From Mycobacterium sp. E1214 (GTDB lineage: Bacteria > Actinomycetota > Actinomycetes > Mycobacteriales > Mycobacteriaceae): a DNA stretch of 64,000 nt. The stretch spans positions 1 to 64,000 of the forward strand of contig NZ_LZJC01000140.1 in the NCBI RefSeq assembly GCF_001666755.1. The letters run 5' to 3'. Every line of letters begins with the position of its first letter. The first letter of the stretch is position 1. The translations under genes were made by a program, and so were the position numbers. The notes beneath the pieces are model-generated. The model did not search any database, had not been told where the DNA came from, and worked only from the letters and a program-made list of their open reading frames with translations. Of the stretch, positions 15,211 through 23,334 are shown one piece after another.

Positions 15211-17176
15211 CCTGCTCCAGCAGGCTGCGGCGGTAGGCCTCCATCGCCACCAGGTCGCCGAACAGCGCGTGATACTCGTCGCCCTGCTCGATGGGCGACA
15301 TGCGCTGCAGCTTCGATTTCACCTCGGCGATCTGCCGGCCCATCCACACCTCCTGCAGCCGGGCCAGCACCCCGCCGATGTAGCGCGGGAGCTTTTCCTC
15401 GTCGACGGCGATCGTCTCGACGCCGAGCTCGCTGATCAGGCCCGCGGTGAGCTCCGCCGTCGCCCCCTCGCGCACCGCCTCGATCCACTGCCCCCCGGTG
15501 ATGCCGCTGGAGGTGCCGCCCGCGGCCTCGATGGCCGCGCGGACGGCGGCGTAGCCGGGGTGCGTGAAGCTCTCGACGGTCAGCGTGTCGAACACGGGGC
15601 CCGCCAGCGCCGGGTACTGCAGCGCCGACTTGAGCGCCTCACGCTGCGGCCACAGCGTGGGGTCGCGGGGGTCCGGGCGGGTGGCGGCGGGCCGGGCGGC
15701 CGCGCGGGGCTGCTGCTGGGTGGCGCGCCGCGGGGCCCCCTGCCCGGCCACGGCCCCGGCCTTGGCGCCCTTGGCCTGGCTGCGGACCCGGTCAATGACC
15801 TGGGCGACGTCGTCCCAGCCGACCCACCCGGCCAGCTGGCGGGCGTACTCGTCGCGCAGCGTCGGGTCCTTGATCTGGCTGACCATCGGCACGCAGCGGC
15901 GCAGCGCGGCCACCCGCCCCTCGGCGCTGTCCAGGTCCAGCTCGGCGAGGGCGGTGCGAATGGCGAACTCGAACAACGGCGTGCGCCGGGCCACCAGGTC
16001 GCGCAGCGCGCCGTCACCGGACCTCAACCGCAGGTCGCAGGGATCCATGCCGTCGGGGGCCACCGCGACGAAAGACTGCCCCGCCAAGTTCTGCTCGCCG
16101 TCGAAGGCCTTGAGCGCGGCGGCCCGCCCGGCCGCGTCGCCGTCGAACACGTAGATGAGTTCGCCGCGAAAGAAGCTGTCGTCCATCATGAGTCGGCGCA
16201 GCATCGCCAGGTGGTCGTCGCCGAACGCGGTGCCGCAGGAGGCGACCGCCGTGGTCACCCCGGACAGGTGCATCGCCATCACGTCGGTGTAGCCCTCGAC
16301 GACCACCGCCTGGTGACCCCTGGCGATGTCGCGTTTGGCCAAGTCGATGCCGAACATCACCGACGACTTCTTGTAGAGCAGCGTCTCGGGGGTGTTGATG
16401 TACTTGGCTTCCATCGGGTCGTCGTCGTAGAGCCGCCGGGCGCCGAAGCCGATCACCTCCCCCGCGGAGGTGCGGATCGGCCACAGCAGCCTGCGGTGGA
16501 AGCGGTCCATCGGCCCGCGGCGACCCTGCCGGGACAGGCCCGCCGCCTCGAGCTCCTTGAACTCAAAGCCCTTGCGTATCAGATGTTTTGTCAGCGAATC
16601 CCAGCCCGAGGGCGCGTAGCCGCAACCGAACTGGCGGGCCGCGTCGGCGTCGAAATTGCGTTCCGTCAGATATTGCCGGGCCGGCGCCGCCTCGGGGGTC
16701 TCCAGCGCCGCCGCGTAGAACTCCGCGGCCGCCGCGTTGGCCGTGATGAGCCGGGTGCGGCTGCCGCGGTCGCGCTGGACGCTGGTCGCCGGCCCGGTGT
16801 AGTTGATGGTGTGGCCGATCCGGTCGGCGAGCAGTTCGACGGCCTCGACGAAGCTGACGTGCTCGATCTTCTGTATGAACGCATACACGTCACCGCCCTC
16901 CCCGCAACCGAAGCAGTGGAAGTGCCCGTGGTTGGGGCGCACGTGAAACGACGGCGACTTCTCGTCGTGGAAGGGGCACAGGCCCTTCAGCGAATCCGCA
17001 CCGGCGCGGCGCAATTGGACGTAGTCACCGACGACCTCGTCGATGCGCACCCGCTCGCGGATGGCGGCGATGTCGCGGTCGGGGATGCGGCCGCGGCCGC
17101 GGGTCCGGCCGTCGGCGCCCCGCGCCCCGTCCCCCTCCCGGGGGGTGGGATAGCGCGAGCCGGCCGGGCTGGTCAT
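15185..17176 (-). CDS. dnaG: DNA primase
   Basis: This 663-residue primase makes RNA primers for DNA replication. It has the CHC2 zinc ribbon (CPFHDEKSPSFHVRP then FHCFGCGEGGD, about residues 60-90). The TOPRIM catalytic core contains VVVEGYTDVMAMH and VFDGDAAGRAA, the acidic metal-binding motifs. A C-terminal helicase-binding domain follows. The ATG follows a TACACT -10 by six bases, so the mRNA is probably leaderless. It lies next to dgt in M. tuberculosis; here sodC is inserted between them. Confidence 0.97.
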   Translation of the reverse strand: MTSPAGSRYPTPREGDGARGADGRTRGRGRIPDRDIAAIRERVRIDEVVGDYVQLRRAGADSLKGLCPFHDEKSPSFHVRPNHGHFHCFGCGEGGDVYAFIQKIEHVSFVEAVELLADRIGHTINYTGPATSVQRDRGSRTRLITANAAAAEFYAAALETPEAAPARQYLTERNFDADAARQFGCGYAPSGWDSLTKHLIRKGFEFKELEAAGLSRQGRRGPMDRFHRRLLWPIRTSAGEVIGFGARRLYDDDPMEAKYINTPETLLYKKSSVMFGIDLAKRDIARGHQAVVVEGYTDVMAMHLSGVTTAVASCGTAFGDDHLAMLRRLMMDDSFFRGELIYVFDGDAAGRAAALKAFDGEQNLAGQSFVAVAPDGMDPCDLRLRSGDGALRDLVARRTPLFEFAIRTALAELDLDSAEGRVAALRRCVPMVSQIKDPTLRDEYARQLAGWVGWDDVAQVIDRVRSQAKGAKAGAVAGQGAPRRATQQQPRAAARPAATRPDPRDPTLWPQREALKSALQYPALAGPVFDTLTVESFTHPGYAAVRAAIEAAGGTSSGITGGQWIEAVREGATAELTAGLISELGVETIAVDEEKLPRYIGGVLARLQEVWMGRQIAEVKSKLQRMSPIEQGDEYHALFGDLVAMEAYRRSLLEQASGGDVTV

Positions 17177-17182
17177 CGGTTC

Positions 17183-17188
17183 AGTGTA
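17183..17188 (-). promoter_or_regulatory. -10 element of dnaG (leaderless)
   Basis: On the minus strand TACACT ends six bases before the dnaG ATG. No ribosome site is present, in keeping with a leaderless mRNA. Confidence 0.55.
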
Positions 17189-17206
17189 GGGCGCCGGGCG
17201 GTTCGG

Positions 17207-17821
17207 CTAGCCCGTACCGATCACACCGCAGGCGACCCGGTCCATCGCGGTGTCGGTGTCGGAAACGCCGTGCAGCATCAGGGCGGTCTTGGTGCCGGCG
17301 AGCAATTCGTCGCGGTTGACCGCGTCGGTGGTGGTGACCAGGTAGGCCGACCCGTCCTGGCGGACCTCCAACGCCGTCAGGTCGCCGCTCTCCGGCTTAC
17401 CGGTGTGACCGGGCGCCTGGTAGTGACCGCCGGCGGACAGGAAGTTGCCGGCCGGGCCGCCGGTGGGGGCGACGGAGTTCGGCTCGCACTTGCCGATCTC
17501 GTGGATGTGCAGGCCGTGGAAGCCGGGCGCCAGGATGCCGGGCGTCGTGGTCTTCACGGTGACGGTCACGTACCCGCCGGAGAACTCGAAGGTCGCGCTG
17601 GCCACCGACCGGCCGTCCGGCGCCTTGAGCTGCGCGGTGAGCGGGCCGGCGCCGGCGGCCGGGGTCGCTTCGGCGGACGACGAGGGCGCGTCGCTCTTCA
17701 CGGGCGGGGTGGTGCCCGGCTGATTGCTCGCGTGCTGCGGTGAGCTGCAGGCGGTCACGGCGGCGACGGGAAGCCCGACCAGGAGAGCGGCGATGGCGGT
17801 GGGGCCGCTGAACTTCGTCAT
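17207..17821 (-). CDS. sodC: Cu/Zn superoxide dismutase, lipoprotein
   Basis: The 204-residue protein is a SodC-type dismutase that removes superoxide outside the membrane. The N-terminus is a lipoprotein signal with lipobox VTAC at about residue 25, followed by a flexible Pro/Ser linker. The dismutase domain shows FHGLHIHEIGKCEPNS with copper-ligand histidines, SAGGHYQAPGHTG, GDL, and a final MLHGVS histidine; a disulfide pair is KC and VACGVIG. Compared with M. tuberculosis SodC (Rv0432) as I recall it, the loop after MLHG is shorter. The location between dnaG and dgt is not the M. tuberculosis location, so the gene may be a relocated or extra copy. Confidence 0.9.
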   Translation of the reverse strand: MTKFSGPTAIAALLVGLPVAAVTACSSPQHASNQPGTTPPVKSDAPSSSAEATPAAGAGPLTAQLKAPDGRSVASATFEFSGGYVTVTVKTTTPGILAPGFHGLHIHEIGKCEPNSVAPTGGPAGNFLSAGGHYQAPGHTGKPESGDLTALEVRQDGSAYLVTTTDAVNRDELLAGTKTALMLHGVSDTDTAMDRVACGVIGTG

Positions 17822-17828
17822 GCCGGGC

Positions 17829-17834
17829 AGCCTA
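17829..17834 (-). promoter_or_regulatory. -10 element of sodC (leaderless)
   Basis: TAGGCT on the minus strand ends seven bases before the sodC ATG, fitting TANNNT and a leaderless start. Confidence 0.5.
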
Positions 17835-17889
17835 ACTCGCCAGCGCCGCGACGCCGCCACGATGGGACGACTTGGTCGCCGTCGACCGG

Positions 17890-19164
17890 CTACGGCGCGG
17901 CCTGGCGGGCGTCGATCTGCTCCAGCCGGCCCTCGGTGTAGGAGGCGATCTGGTCGACGACCACCCGCAGCCGCCCGTCGTCGTCGGCGGCGGCGGTGAA
18001 TGCGGCGGCGAAGATGGGGTCCAGCGTCCGGGGTGCGCCGGCATGCAGCCACTCCGCCACCCGGTGGATGCGGTCGCGCTGCCCGGCCTGGGTCTGTTGA
18101 TGGCGCGGATCGGACATGATGAACTGCAGCGCCAGGATTTTCAGCAGCGCCACCTCGGCGCGCACCAGGTCGGGCACCTCCAGGTTCGCCCGGTACCGCG
18201 CCAGCGGGCCCGGTCCGGCGGCCGCGCGGGTGGTGGCGATGGCGGCCGAGGCGAACCGGCCGACCAATTCGCTGGTCAGCTGCTTGAGCGCGACCGACGC
18301 CGCCAGCGTGGCGTCGTATTTGCCGACCGCGGCCACCACCGGCAGGCCCGACAGCCGCCGCGCGGCCGCGAGGAAATCGTCGGCGCTCAACCACGCGTGC
18401 TCGCTGGCCCCCAGCGCGGCCAAGGCCGCCGCCTCGTCGTCGTCGCCGAGCACCCGCAGGTCGATGCGCTGGGACACCACGCCGTCCTCAACGTCGTGCA
18501 CGGAGTACGCGACGTCGTCGGCCCAGTCCATCACCTGAGCCTCCAGGCACGTACGACCTTCGGGCGCGCCGGCGCGCACCCAGGCCGCCGGCTCGCGGTC
18601 GGCGTCGTAGAAACCGAACTTGCTGCACCCGGCGGCGAGCCCCTCGGCGCGGGTCCACGGGTACTTGGTGACGGCGTCCAGTGACGCCCGCGTGAGGTTG
18701 AGCCCGGCGCTGTTGCCTTGAGCGTCAAGCACTTTCGGCTCGAGGCTGGTGAGGATCCGGAAGTTTTGAGCGTTGCCCTCGAAGCCGCCGTAGCCGGCGG
18801 CGACCTCGTCGAGCGCGCGTTCGCCGTTGTGCCCGTACGGCGGGTGCCCGATGTCGTGCGCCAACCCCGCCAGCTCGACCAGGTCGAGGTCGCAACCCAG
18901 CCCGATGGCCATCCCCCGCCCGATCTGGGCAACCTCCAGCGAGTGCGTCAGGCGGGTGCGCGGCGTGTCGCCCTCGCGCGGCCCGACCACCTGGGTCTTG
19001 TCGGCCAGGCGCCGCAGCGCGGCGCTGTGCAGGACCCGCGCGCGGTCCCGCGCGAAGTCGGTGCGGTGCTGCCCCTCGGTGCCCGGCAGGCCGGCGGTCT
19101 TCGGCGCTTCGAGGACCCGTCGGTCACGGTCGAAGTCGTCGTAGGGCTCGTGCTCGTTCGTCAT
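17890..19164 (-). CDS. dgt: Deoxyguanosinetriphosphate triphosphohydrolase-like protein
   Basis: This HD-domain protein of 424 residues belongs to the Dgt family, which splits dNTPs (dGTP in E. coli) into nucleoside and triphosphate. The metal-binding HD residues are in RLTHSLEVAQIGRGMA, GLAHDIGHPPYGHNGE and the later DWADDVAYSVHDVED. The length and the RRLADKTQVV stretch fit the actinobacterial subfamily. ATG 19164 was taken; GTG 19167 directly before it would add one residue. dgt is the usual neighbour of dnaG in mycobacteria, probably joining nucleotide-pool control with replication. Confidence 0.93.
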   Translation of the reverse strand: MTNEHEPYDDFDRDRRVLEAPKTAGLPGTEGQHRTDFARDRARVLHSAALRRLADKTQVVGPREGDTPRTRLTHSLEVAQIGRGMAIGLGCDLDLVELAGLAHDIGHPPYGHNGERALDEVAAGYGGFEGNAQNFRILTSLEPKVLDAQGNSAGLNLTRASLDAVTKYPWTRAEGLAAGCSKFGFYDADREPAAWVRAGAPEGRTCLEAQVMDWADDVAYSVHDVEDGVVSQRIDLRVLGDDDEAAALAALGASEHAWLSADDFLAAARRLSGLPVVAAVGKYDATLAASVALKQLTSELVGRFASAAIATTRAAAGPGPLARYRANLEVPDLVRAEVALLKILALQFIMSDPRHQQTQAGQRDRIHRVAEWLHAGAPRTLDPIFAAAFTAAADDDGRLRVVVDQIASYTEGRLEQIDARQAAP

Positions 19165-19231
19165 CACCGAGGCACAGTCTGCCAGGCAACGCCCGGCTCG
19201 CCCGTCGCCGCCGCACGCAGTGGCACGGGAC

Positions 19232-19237
19232 TAAATT
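19232..19237 (+). promoter_or_regulatory. -10 element of the TPM-domain gene (leaderless)
   Basis: TAAATT fits TANNNT and ends seven bases before ATG 19245, suggesting a leaderless transcript. Confidence 0.5.
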
Positions 19238-19244
19238 GGCGGCT

Positions 19245-21230
19245 ATGCGCATCGCCCGCCTGCTGGCCGTCGTCGCGACGGCCGTCGCGGTCGCCCTCGG
19301 CGGCGGTGTGCTGGTGGCGCCGCCGGCCGGCGCCCAACCGCCGTTGCGGCTGGCCGATTACGTCACCGATCAGTCCGCGGCGCTGTCGGATTCGGGGCGT
19401 GCGGCGGTGACCTCCGCGATCGGCAAGCTTTACGACGATCGCCACATCCGGTTGTGGGTCGTCTACGTCGACGACTTCTCCGGGTACAACGCCGTCGACT
19501 GGGCGCAGCGCACGGTGCGCTCCAGCGAGCTGGGCGAGTTCGACGCGCTGCTGGCCGTCGCCACCCGCAGCCGCGCCTACGCCTTCCTGGTGCCGTCCAC
19601 CATCAAGAGCATCCGCCCCGGTCAGGTCGACGCGTTGCGGCGCAACAAGATCGAGCCGGCCCTGCATAGGGGTGACTGGAGCGCCGCCGCCGTCGCGGCG
19701 GCCACCGGGCTCGACACGTCGCCCCCGGCGTCGGGCCGGCTGGCGTTGCTGGCCATCCTGGCGGCGCTGCTCGCCGCGGTGGCGGTCCTGCTGCTGGTCA
19801 TGCGGTATCGCCGCCGGCGCCGGCGGGCCGCCGCGCTGGCCGCCGCGCGGCGCGTCGACCCCACCGACGCCGCCGCCCTGGCCGCGGTGCCGCTGGAGGC
19901 GCTCGACGACCTGTCCCGGTCGCTGGTCGTCGACGTCGACAACGCCGTGCGCACCAGCGCCAACGAGCTGGACTTGGCCGTCGAGGAATTCGGCGACGAG
20001 CGGACCCGGCCGTTCACCCAGGCGGTGAGCAACGCCAAAGCCGCGCTGTCGCAGGCGTTCAGCGTGCGCCAAGAGCTCGATGACGGCGTCCCCGAGACCC
20101 CGGAGCGGCGCCGCGACCTGCTGACCCAGGTCGTCGTCGCCGCCGCGCGCGCTGACCGCGAGCTGGAGTCGCAGACCGAGGCGTTCGAGCAGCTGCGCGA
20201 CCTGGTGATCAACGCCCCGTCCCGGCTGGACGCGCTGACCCAACGGTATGTCGAGCTCACCACCCGCATCGCGCCGGCGGAGCGGCGGCTCGCCGAGCTG
20301 CACAACGAATTCCACGCCAGCGCGCTGACGTCCGTCGCGGGTAACGTCACGGCCGCCAACGAGCGGCTGACCTTCGCCGACCGCAACATCGGCACCGCGC
20401 GCGAACTCGCCGCGCACGCCGTCAGCGGGCAGCAGGCCGGCCTGGTGGATGCGGTCCGCGCCGCCGAGGCGGCGTTGGGTCAGGCGGGCGCCCTGCTCGA
20501 CGCGATCGACCACGCGGCCGGGGACATCCAGCACGCCGTCGACCGGTTGCCGTCGGCCATGGCCGACATCGGCAACGACATCCAGCGCGCCGACGAGCTG
20601 TTGCGCCGCACGGGCGCCGACGCCGCGCACCGCGACGACCTCACCGCGGCCCGCGAAGCGGCCGCCAGCGCCGTCGAGGGCGCGCGGGCGGGCGCCGCCG
20701 ACGATCCGCTGGCGGCCTTCGCCCGGCTGACCAAGGCCGACTCCGACCTGAACGGGATGCTGGCCACGCTGGCCCAGGAGCAGGCCACCGCCGAACAGCT
20801 CACCCGGTCGCTGGAGCAGGCGCTGTTCACCGCGCAGACCCGGGTGCGCGCGGTCTCCGACTACATCGACACCCGCCGCGGCAGCGTCGGCCCGGAGGCC
20901 CGCACCCGGCTCGCGGAGGCCCAACGCCATCTCGACGCCGCGCAGGGCAAACGCGCAACCGACCCCACCGAGGCGATCGCCCACGCCAACGCCGCGTCGA
21001 CGCTGGCCGCGCGGGCCCAGGCGCTGGCCAACGAGAACGTGCAAACCGCGCAGCGCGTCTACACCCGCCGCGGCGGGAGCGACCTGAGCGCCATGCTCGG
21101 CGGGATCATCATCGGCGACACGCTGAGCGCCGGGATGCGGGGCGGCTTCGGCGGGTGGAGCCCGACGTCGTTCGGCGGTGCGCCCACGTCTTCCGGCGGG
21201 GGATTCATGGGCGGCGGCGGCCGGTTCTGA
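19245..21230 (+). CDS. TPM-domain membrane protein, Rv2345-like
   Basis: The 661-residue protein has an export signal at the front (residues 1-29, ending in AGAQ), then a TPM domain (about 35-165: LADYVTDQSAALSD, RLWVVYVDDFSGYNA). A membrane segment near residue 170-190 (LLAILAALLAAVAVLLLVM) is followed by RYRRRRRRA, placing the rest in the cytoplasm. The long cytoplasmic part (200-610) is alanine- and arginine-rich helical and probably coiled. The tail is glycine-rich with GGFGGWSP and ends in GGGFMGGGGRF. It matches Rv2345 in order and length. TPM domains occur in proteins linked to photosystem repair and envelope quality control; the role in mycobacteria is unknown. Confidence 0.85.
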   Translation: MRIARLLAVVATAVAVALGGGVLVAPPAGAQPPLRLADYVTDQSAALSDSGRAAVTSAIGKLYDDRHIRLWVVYVDDFSGYNAVDWAQRTVRSSELGEFDALLAVATRSRAYAFLVPSTIKSIRPGQVDALRRNKIEPALHRGDWSAAAVAAATGLDTSPPASGRLALLAILAALLAAVAVLLLVMRYRRRRRRAAALAAARRVDPTDAAALAAVPLEALDDLSRSLVVDVDNAVRTSANELDLAVEEFGDERTRPFTQAVSNAKAALSQAFSVRQELDDGVPETPERRRDLLTQVVVAAARADRELESQTEAFEQLRDLVINAPSRLDALTQRYVELTTRIAPAERRLAELHNEFHASALTSVAGNVTAANERLTFADRNIGTARELAAHAVSGQQAGLVDAVRAAEAALGQAGALLDAIDHAAGDIQHAVDRLPSAMADIGNDIQRADELLRRTGADAAHRDDLTAAREAAASAVEGARAGAADDPLAAFARLTKADSDLNGMLATLAQEQATAEQLTRSLEQALFTAQTRVRAVSDYIDTRRGSVGPEARTRLAEAQRHLDAAQGKRATDPTEAIAHANAASTLAARAQALANENVQTAQRVYTRRGGSDLSAMLGGIIIGDTLSAGMRGGFGGWSPTSFGGAPTSSGGGFMGGGGRF

Positions 21231-21242
21231 CCGGCCCGGCTC

Positions 21243-21539
21243 CTAGCCGGCGGCGGGCGAGTGCGGCACCACGCGGCCGGTGCGCGGCATCTCGAAGCGT
21301 GGTTCGGCGTCTCCGGCTGCCCAGCCCTTCCAGTCCTCGGTCACCATGGCGGGGCGGGGACGGTCGGTCGTGTCGGCGTCGGCGGTCACGTCTGACTTCG
21401 GCGCCCAGTGGTCGTAGTCGTCGGGCGGCACGGCCACGCCCCAGACCAGCGGGACGGACAGGCCGCCGAGCATGCCGGAGTCGCCTCGAACCGCCTCGAC
21501 GGAGTCGTCCGGCAATGGTGAACCTAGAGGCAATAGCAC
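21243..21539 (-). CDS. Conserved mycobacterial protein, Rv2348c-like
   Basis: This small acidic protein of 98 residues resembles Rv2348c of M. tuberculosis, a T-cell antigen of unknown function found in the same neighbourhood. Shared features as I remember them are the N-terminal LLPLGSPLP, SGMLGGLSVPLVWGVAVPPD, DYDHWAP and the C-terminal VPHSPAAG. GTG 21539 follows a G-rich ribosome site. It has no signal peptide or membrane segment. The esx and other genes flanking Rv2348c in M. tuberculosis are absent here. Confidence 0.7.
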   Translation of the reverse strand: MLLPLGSPLPDDSVEAVRGDSGMLGGLSVPLVWGVAVPPDDYDHWAPKSDVTADADTTDRPRPAMVTEDWKGWAAGDAEPRFEMPRTGRVVPHSPAAG

Positions 21540-21940
21540 CCCTGCCCCCTTCAACAGCAGACTTCCGGTGCGTTCGGACGCTGTGGCGAACTTAACAACA
21601 CCTAACGGGTCACATAGTAAATCAATCGGAGAGCAATGGCCGCAAAACCTCGAATTTGTTTTACGTTCTCAGGCACAACGGGCGCTCGGGCAGCGGGGCC
21701 CGAGCCCGACGCAACGACGGCAGCCGGGGGCGAGCGGGCGGCCCGAGCCCGACGTGTTGCCCCGAAATCGTTGTCCGACAGTCGTTTCCGATACGTCGGG
21801 CAGCGGCGCGGCGGTAGGACCGCAGCCCCGCCGCCGCACCTCGGGAGGCGGCGCGCGTTTGCACAACGTGCGACAGAACAATTCCCGCCTGGGAACCGAA
21901 ACATTGGCCGCCCGACGAATCACGAACCGCTAAATGCGTG
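21540..21940. other. 400-base intergenic region with a short direct repeat
   Basis: No convincing gene lies between the Rv2348c-like gene and the PPE gene. The region is less GC-rich near 21585-21665 and very GC-rich further right. GGCCCGAGCCCGACG occurs twice, at 21697-21711 and 21740-21754. The frames here are arginine-rich shadows. It should hold the promoter of the Rv2348c-like gene, but I cannot point to one. Confidence 0.5.
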
Positions 21941-23176
21941 CTAGCCGCGTTTCGATCGCGGCACCACGCGTGGGCGCTGCTGGACCACGTGCCGACCTCC
22001 GGGACCGCGGCCGACCACCTCGCGGTTCTCGCCCTCCGGCGCGCCCCGCCGGCTCATCGGCATCGCCGTCACGGGGGTCCCGCCGGCCGCACCCACCGCG
22101 CCGGCCGCCCCGGCCGCGGTCGGCGAGACAGCCACCCCCGCGATCGCCGGGGTGGGAAGGTAGGCCGGCATCGCCCCGGGCCACGCGGGGGGCACCGCGA
22201 TCGGTCCGACGAATCGGGCGGTGCCGATGCCCGCCGACGCCGCGCCCAGGGCGCTCAGTCCCCCGCCGCCGCCGGCGGCGATCGGCTGCAGCGCGTAGAC
22301 GGCGCTACCCGCAGCCAGCGGGGCCTCGACGGCGGAGGCCGCGCTGGTCGCGGCGGTCGCACCGGCCAGCGTCGGCGCCCCTTGGGCCGATCCCTGCGCC
22401 GCCGCCACCATCGGCGACATCAGCGCGGTCGCCGGCAGCAGCCCGACCTGCGCCACCGACGTCAGCGTCGACACCGGCGCCGAGGCCGTCGACATCAGCG
22501 ACGTGACCGTCGAGATCGCGGGCGAGAGCGCCATGAACACCGACTGCAGCTGCGGGAAGAGCGAGACACCCGCCGACGACAGCGCCCCGGCGAACTGCGA
22601 CACCAGTTCGGCCAGCGGCGTGGTGACCAAGCCGGCGAGGCCGGCCAGGCCGACCGGCGCCGCGGTGAAGGCCGGCAGCGTGGCGGCCACGGACGTGGCC
22701 CCCGCCTGGTAGCCGAGCATCGCCGCCACGTCCTGGGCCCACATCTCGCCGTACTCGAGCTCGGTCATCGCGATCGCCGTGGAGTTCTGACCCAGGAAGT
22801 TGGTCGCGATCAAGACCATGAGCCGGATCCGGTTCTCGATGACCTGCGGGGTGGGCACCGTCGCCGCGAATGCCGCCTCGAATTCGCTGGCCGCCCAGTT
22901 GGCCTGCGTGGACGCGGCCGCCGCCTGGGCCGCGGCCACGTTGAGCCATTCCACGTAGCGTTCCGCCGCCGCCACCATGGCCGCCGACGACGGGCCCGAC
23001 CAGGCGCCGGCGACCAACTGCGTGATCACGGCCTGAAACGACGCGGCCGCGTCCGCCAGTTCGGCGGCCAGCATGTCCCACGCCGAGGCGGCGGTGAATA
23101 ACGGGCCCGATCCCGCGCCGCCGTACATCAACGCCGAGTTGATCTCCGGGGGAAAGAACGCAAAAGCAGGAATCAT
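21941..23176 (-). CDS. PPE family protein, PPE38-like
   Basis: The 411-residue protein has the PPE domain (residues 1-175) starting MIPAFAFFPPEINSALMYGG, the WxG motif in GAWSGPSS, and the helix region MTELEYGEMWAQDVAAMLGY. The C-terminal part has an SVP-like motif GPIAVPPAWP and ends RHVVQQRPRVVPRSKRG, closely paralleling the end of PPE38. PPE38 sits in this region of M. tuberculosis, where it is needed for ESX-5 export of PE_PGRS and PPE-MPTR proteins. PPE proteins normally pair with a PE partner; no PE gene is adjacent here. Start ATG 23176 gives the canonical N-terminus. The PPE38 role is inferred from synteny and sequence resemblance. Confidence 0.85.
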   Translation of the reverse strand: MIPAFAFFPPEINSALMYGGAGSGPLFTAASAWDMLAAELADAAASFQAVITQLVAGAWSGPSSAAMVAAAERYVEWLNVAAAQAAAASTQANWAASEFEAAFAATVPTPQVIENRIRLMVLIATNFLGQNSTAIAMTELEYGEMWAQDVAAMLGYQAGATSVAATLPAFTAAPVGLAGLAGLVTTPLAELVSQFAGALSSAGVSLFPQLQSVFMALSPAISTVTSLMSTASAPVSTLTSVAQVGLLPATALMSPMVAAAQGSAQGAPTLAGATAATSAASAVEAPLAAGSAVYALQPIAAGGGGGLSALGAASAGIGTARFVGPIAVPPAWPGAMPAYLPTPAIAGVAVSPTAAGAAGAVGAAGGTPVTAMPMSRRGAPEGENREVVGRGPGGRHVVQQRPRVVPRSKRG

Positions 23177-23334
23177 CACAACCCAACCGACCGAAACGGC
23201 ACGTTCTGCACAGCCCGACACCCACCCGCGGCGAGTAAGTACCCAAAACCGGATCTTAAGGCATGCTCGGCGGTTACGGCCGGTTCTTTATTCAACCCTT
23301 AATTGGGGGCTTCGGCGCTCGGTGGGGCCGGGGA

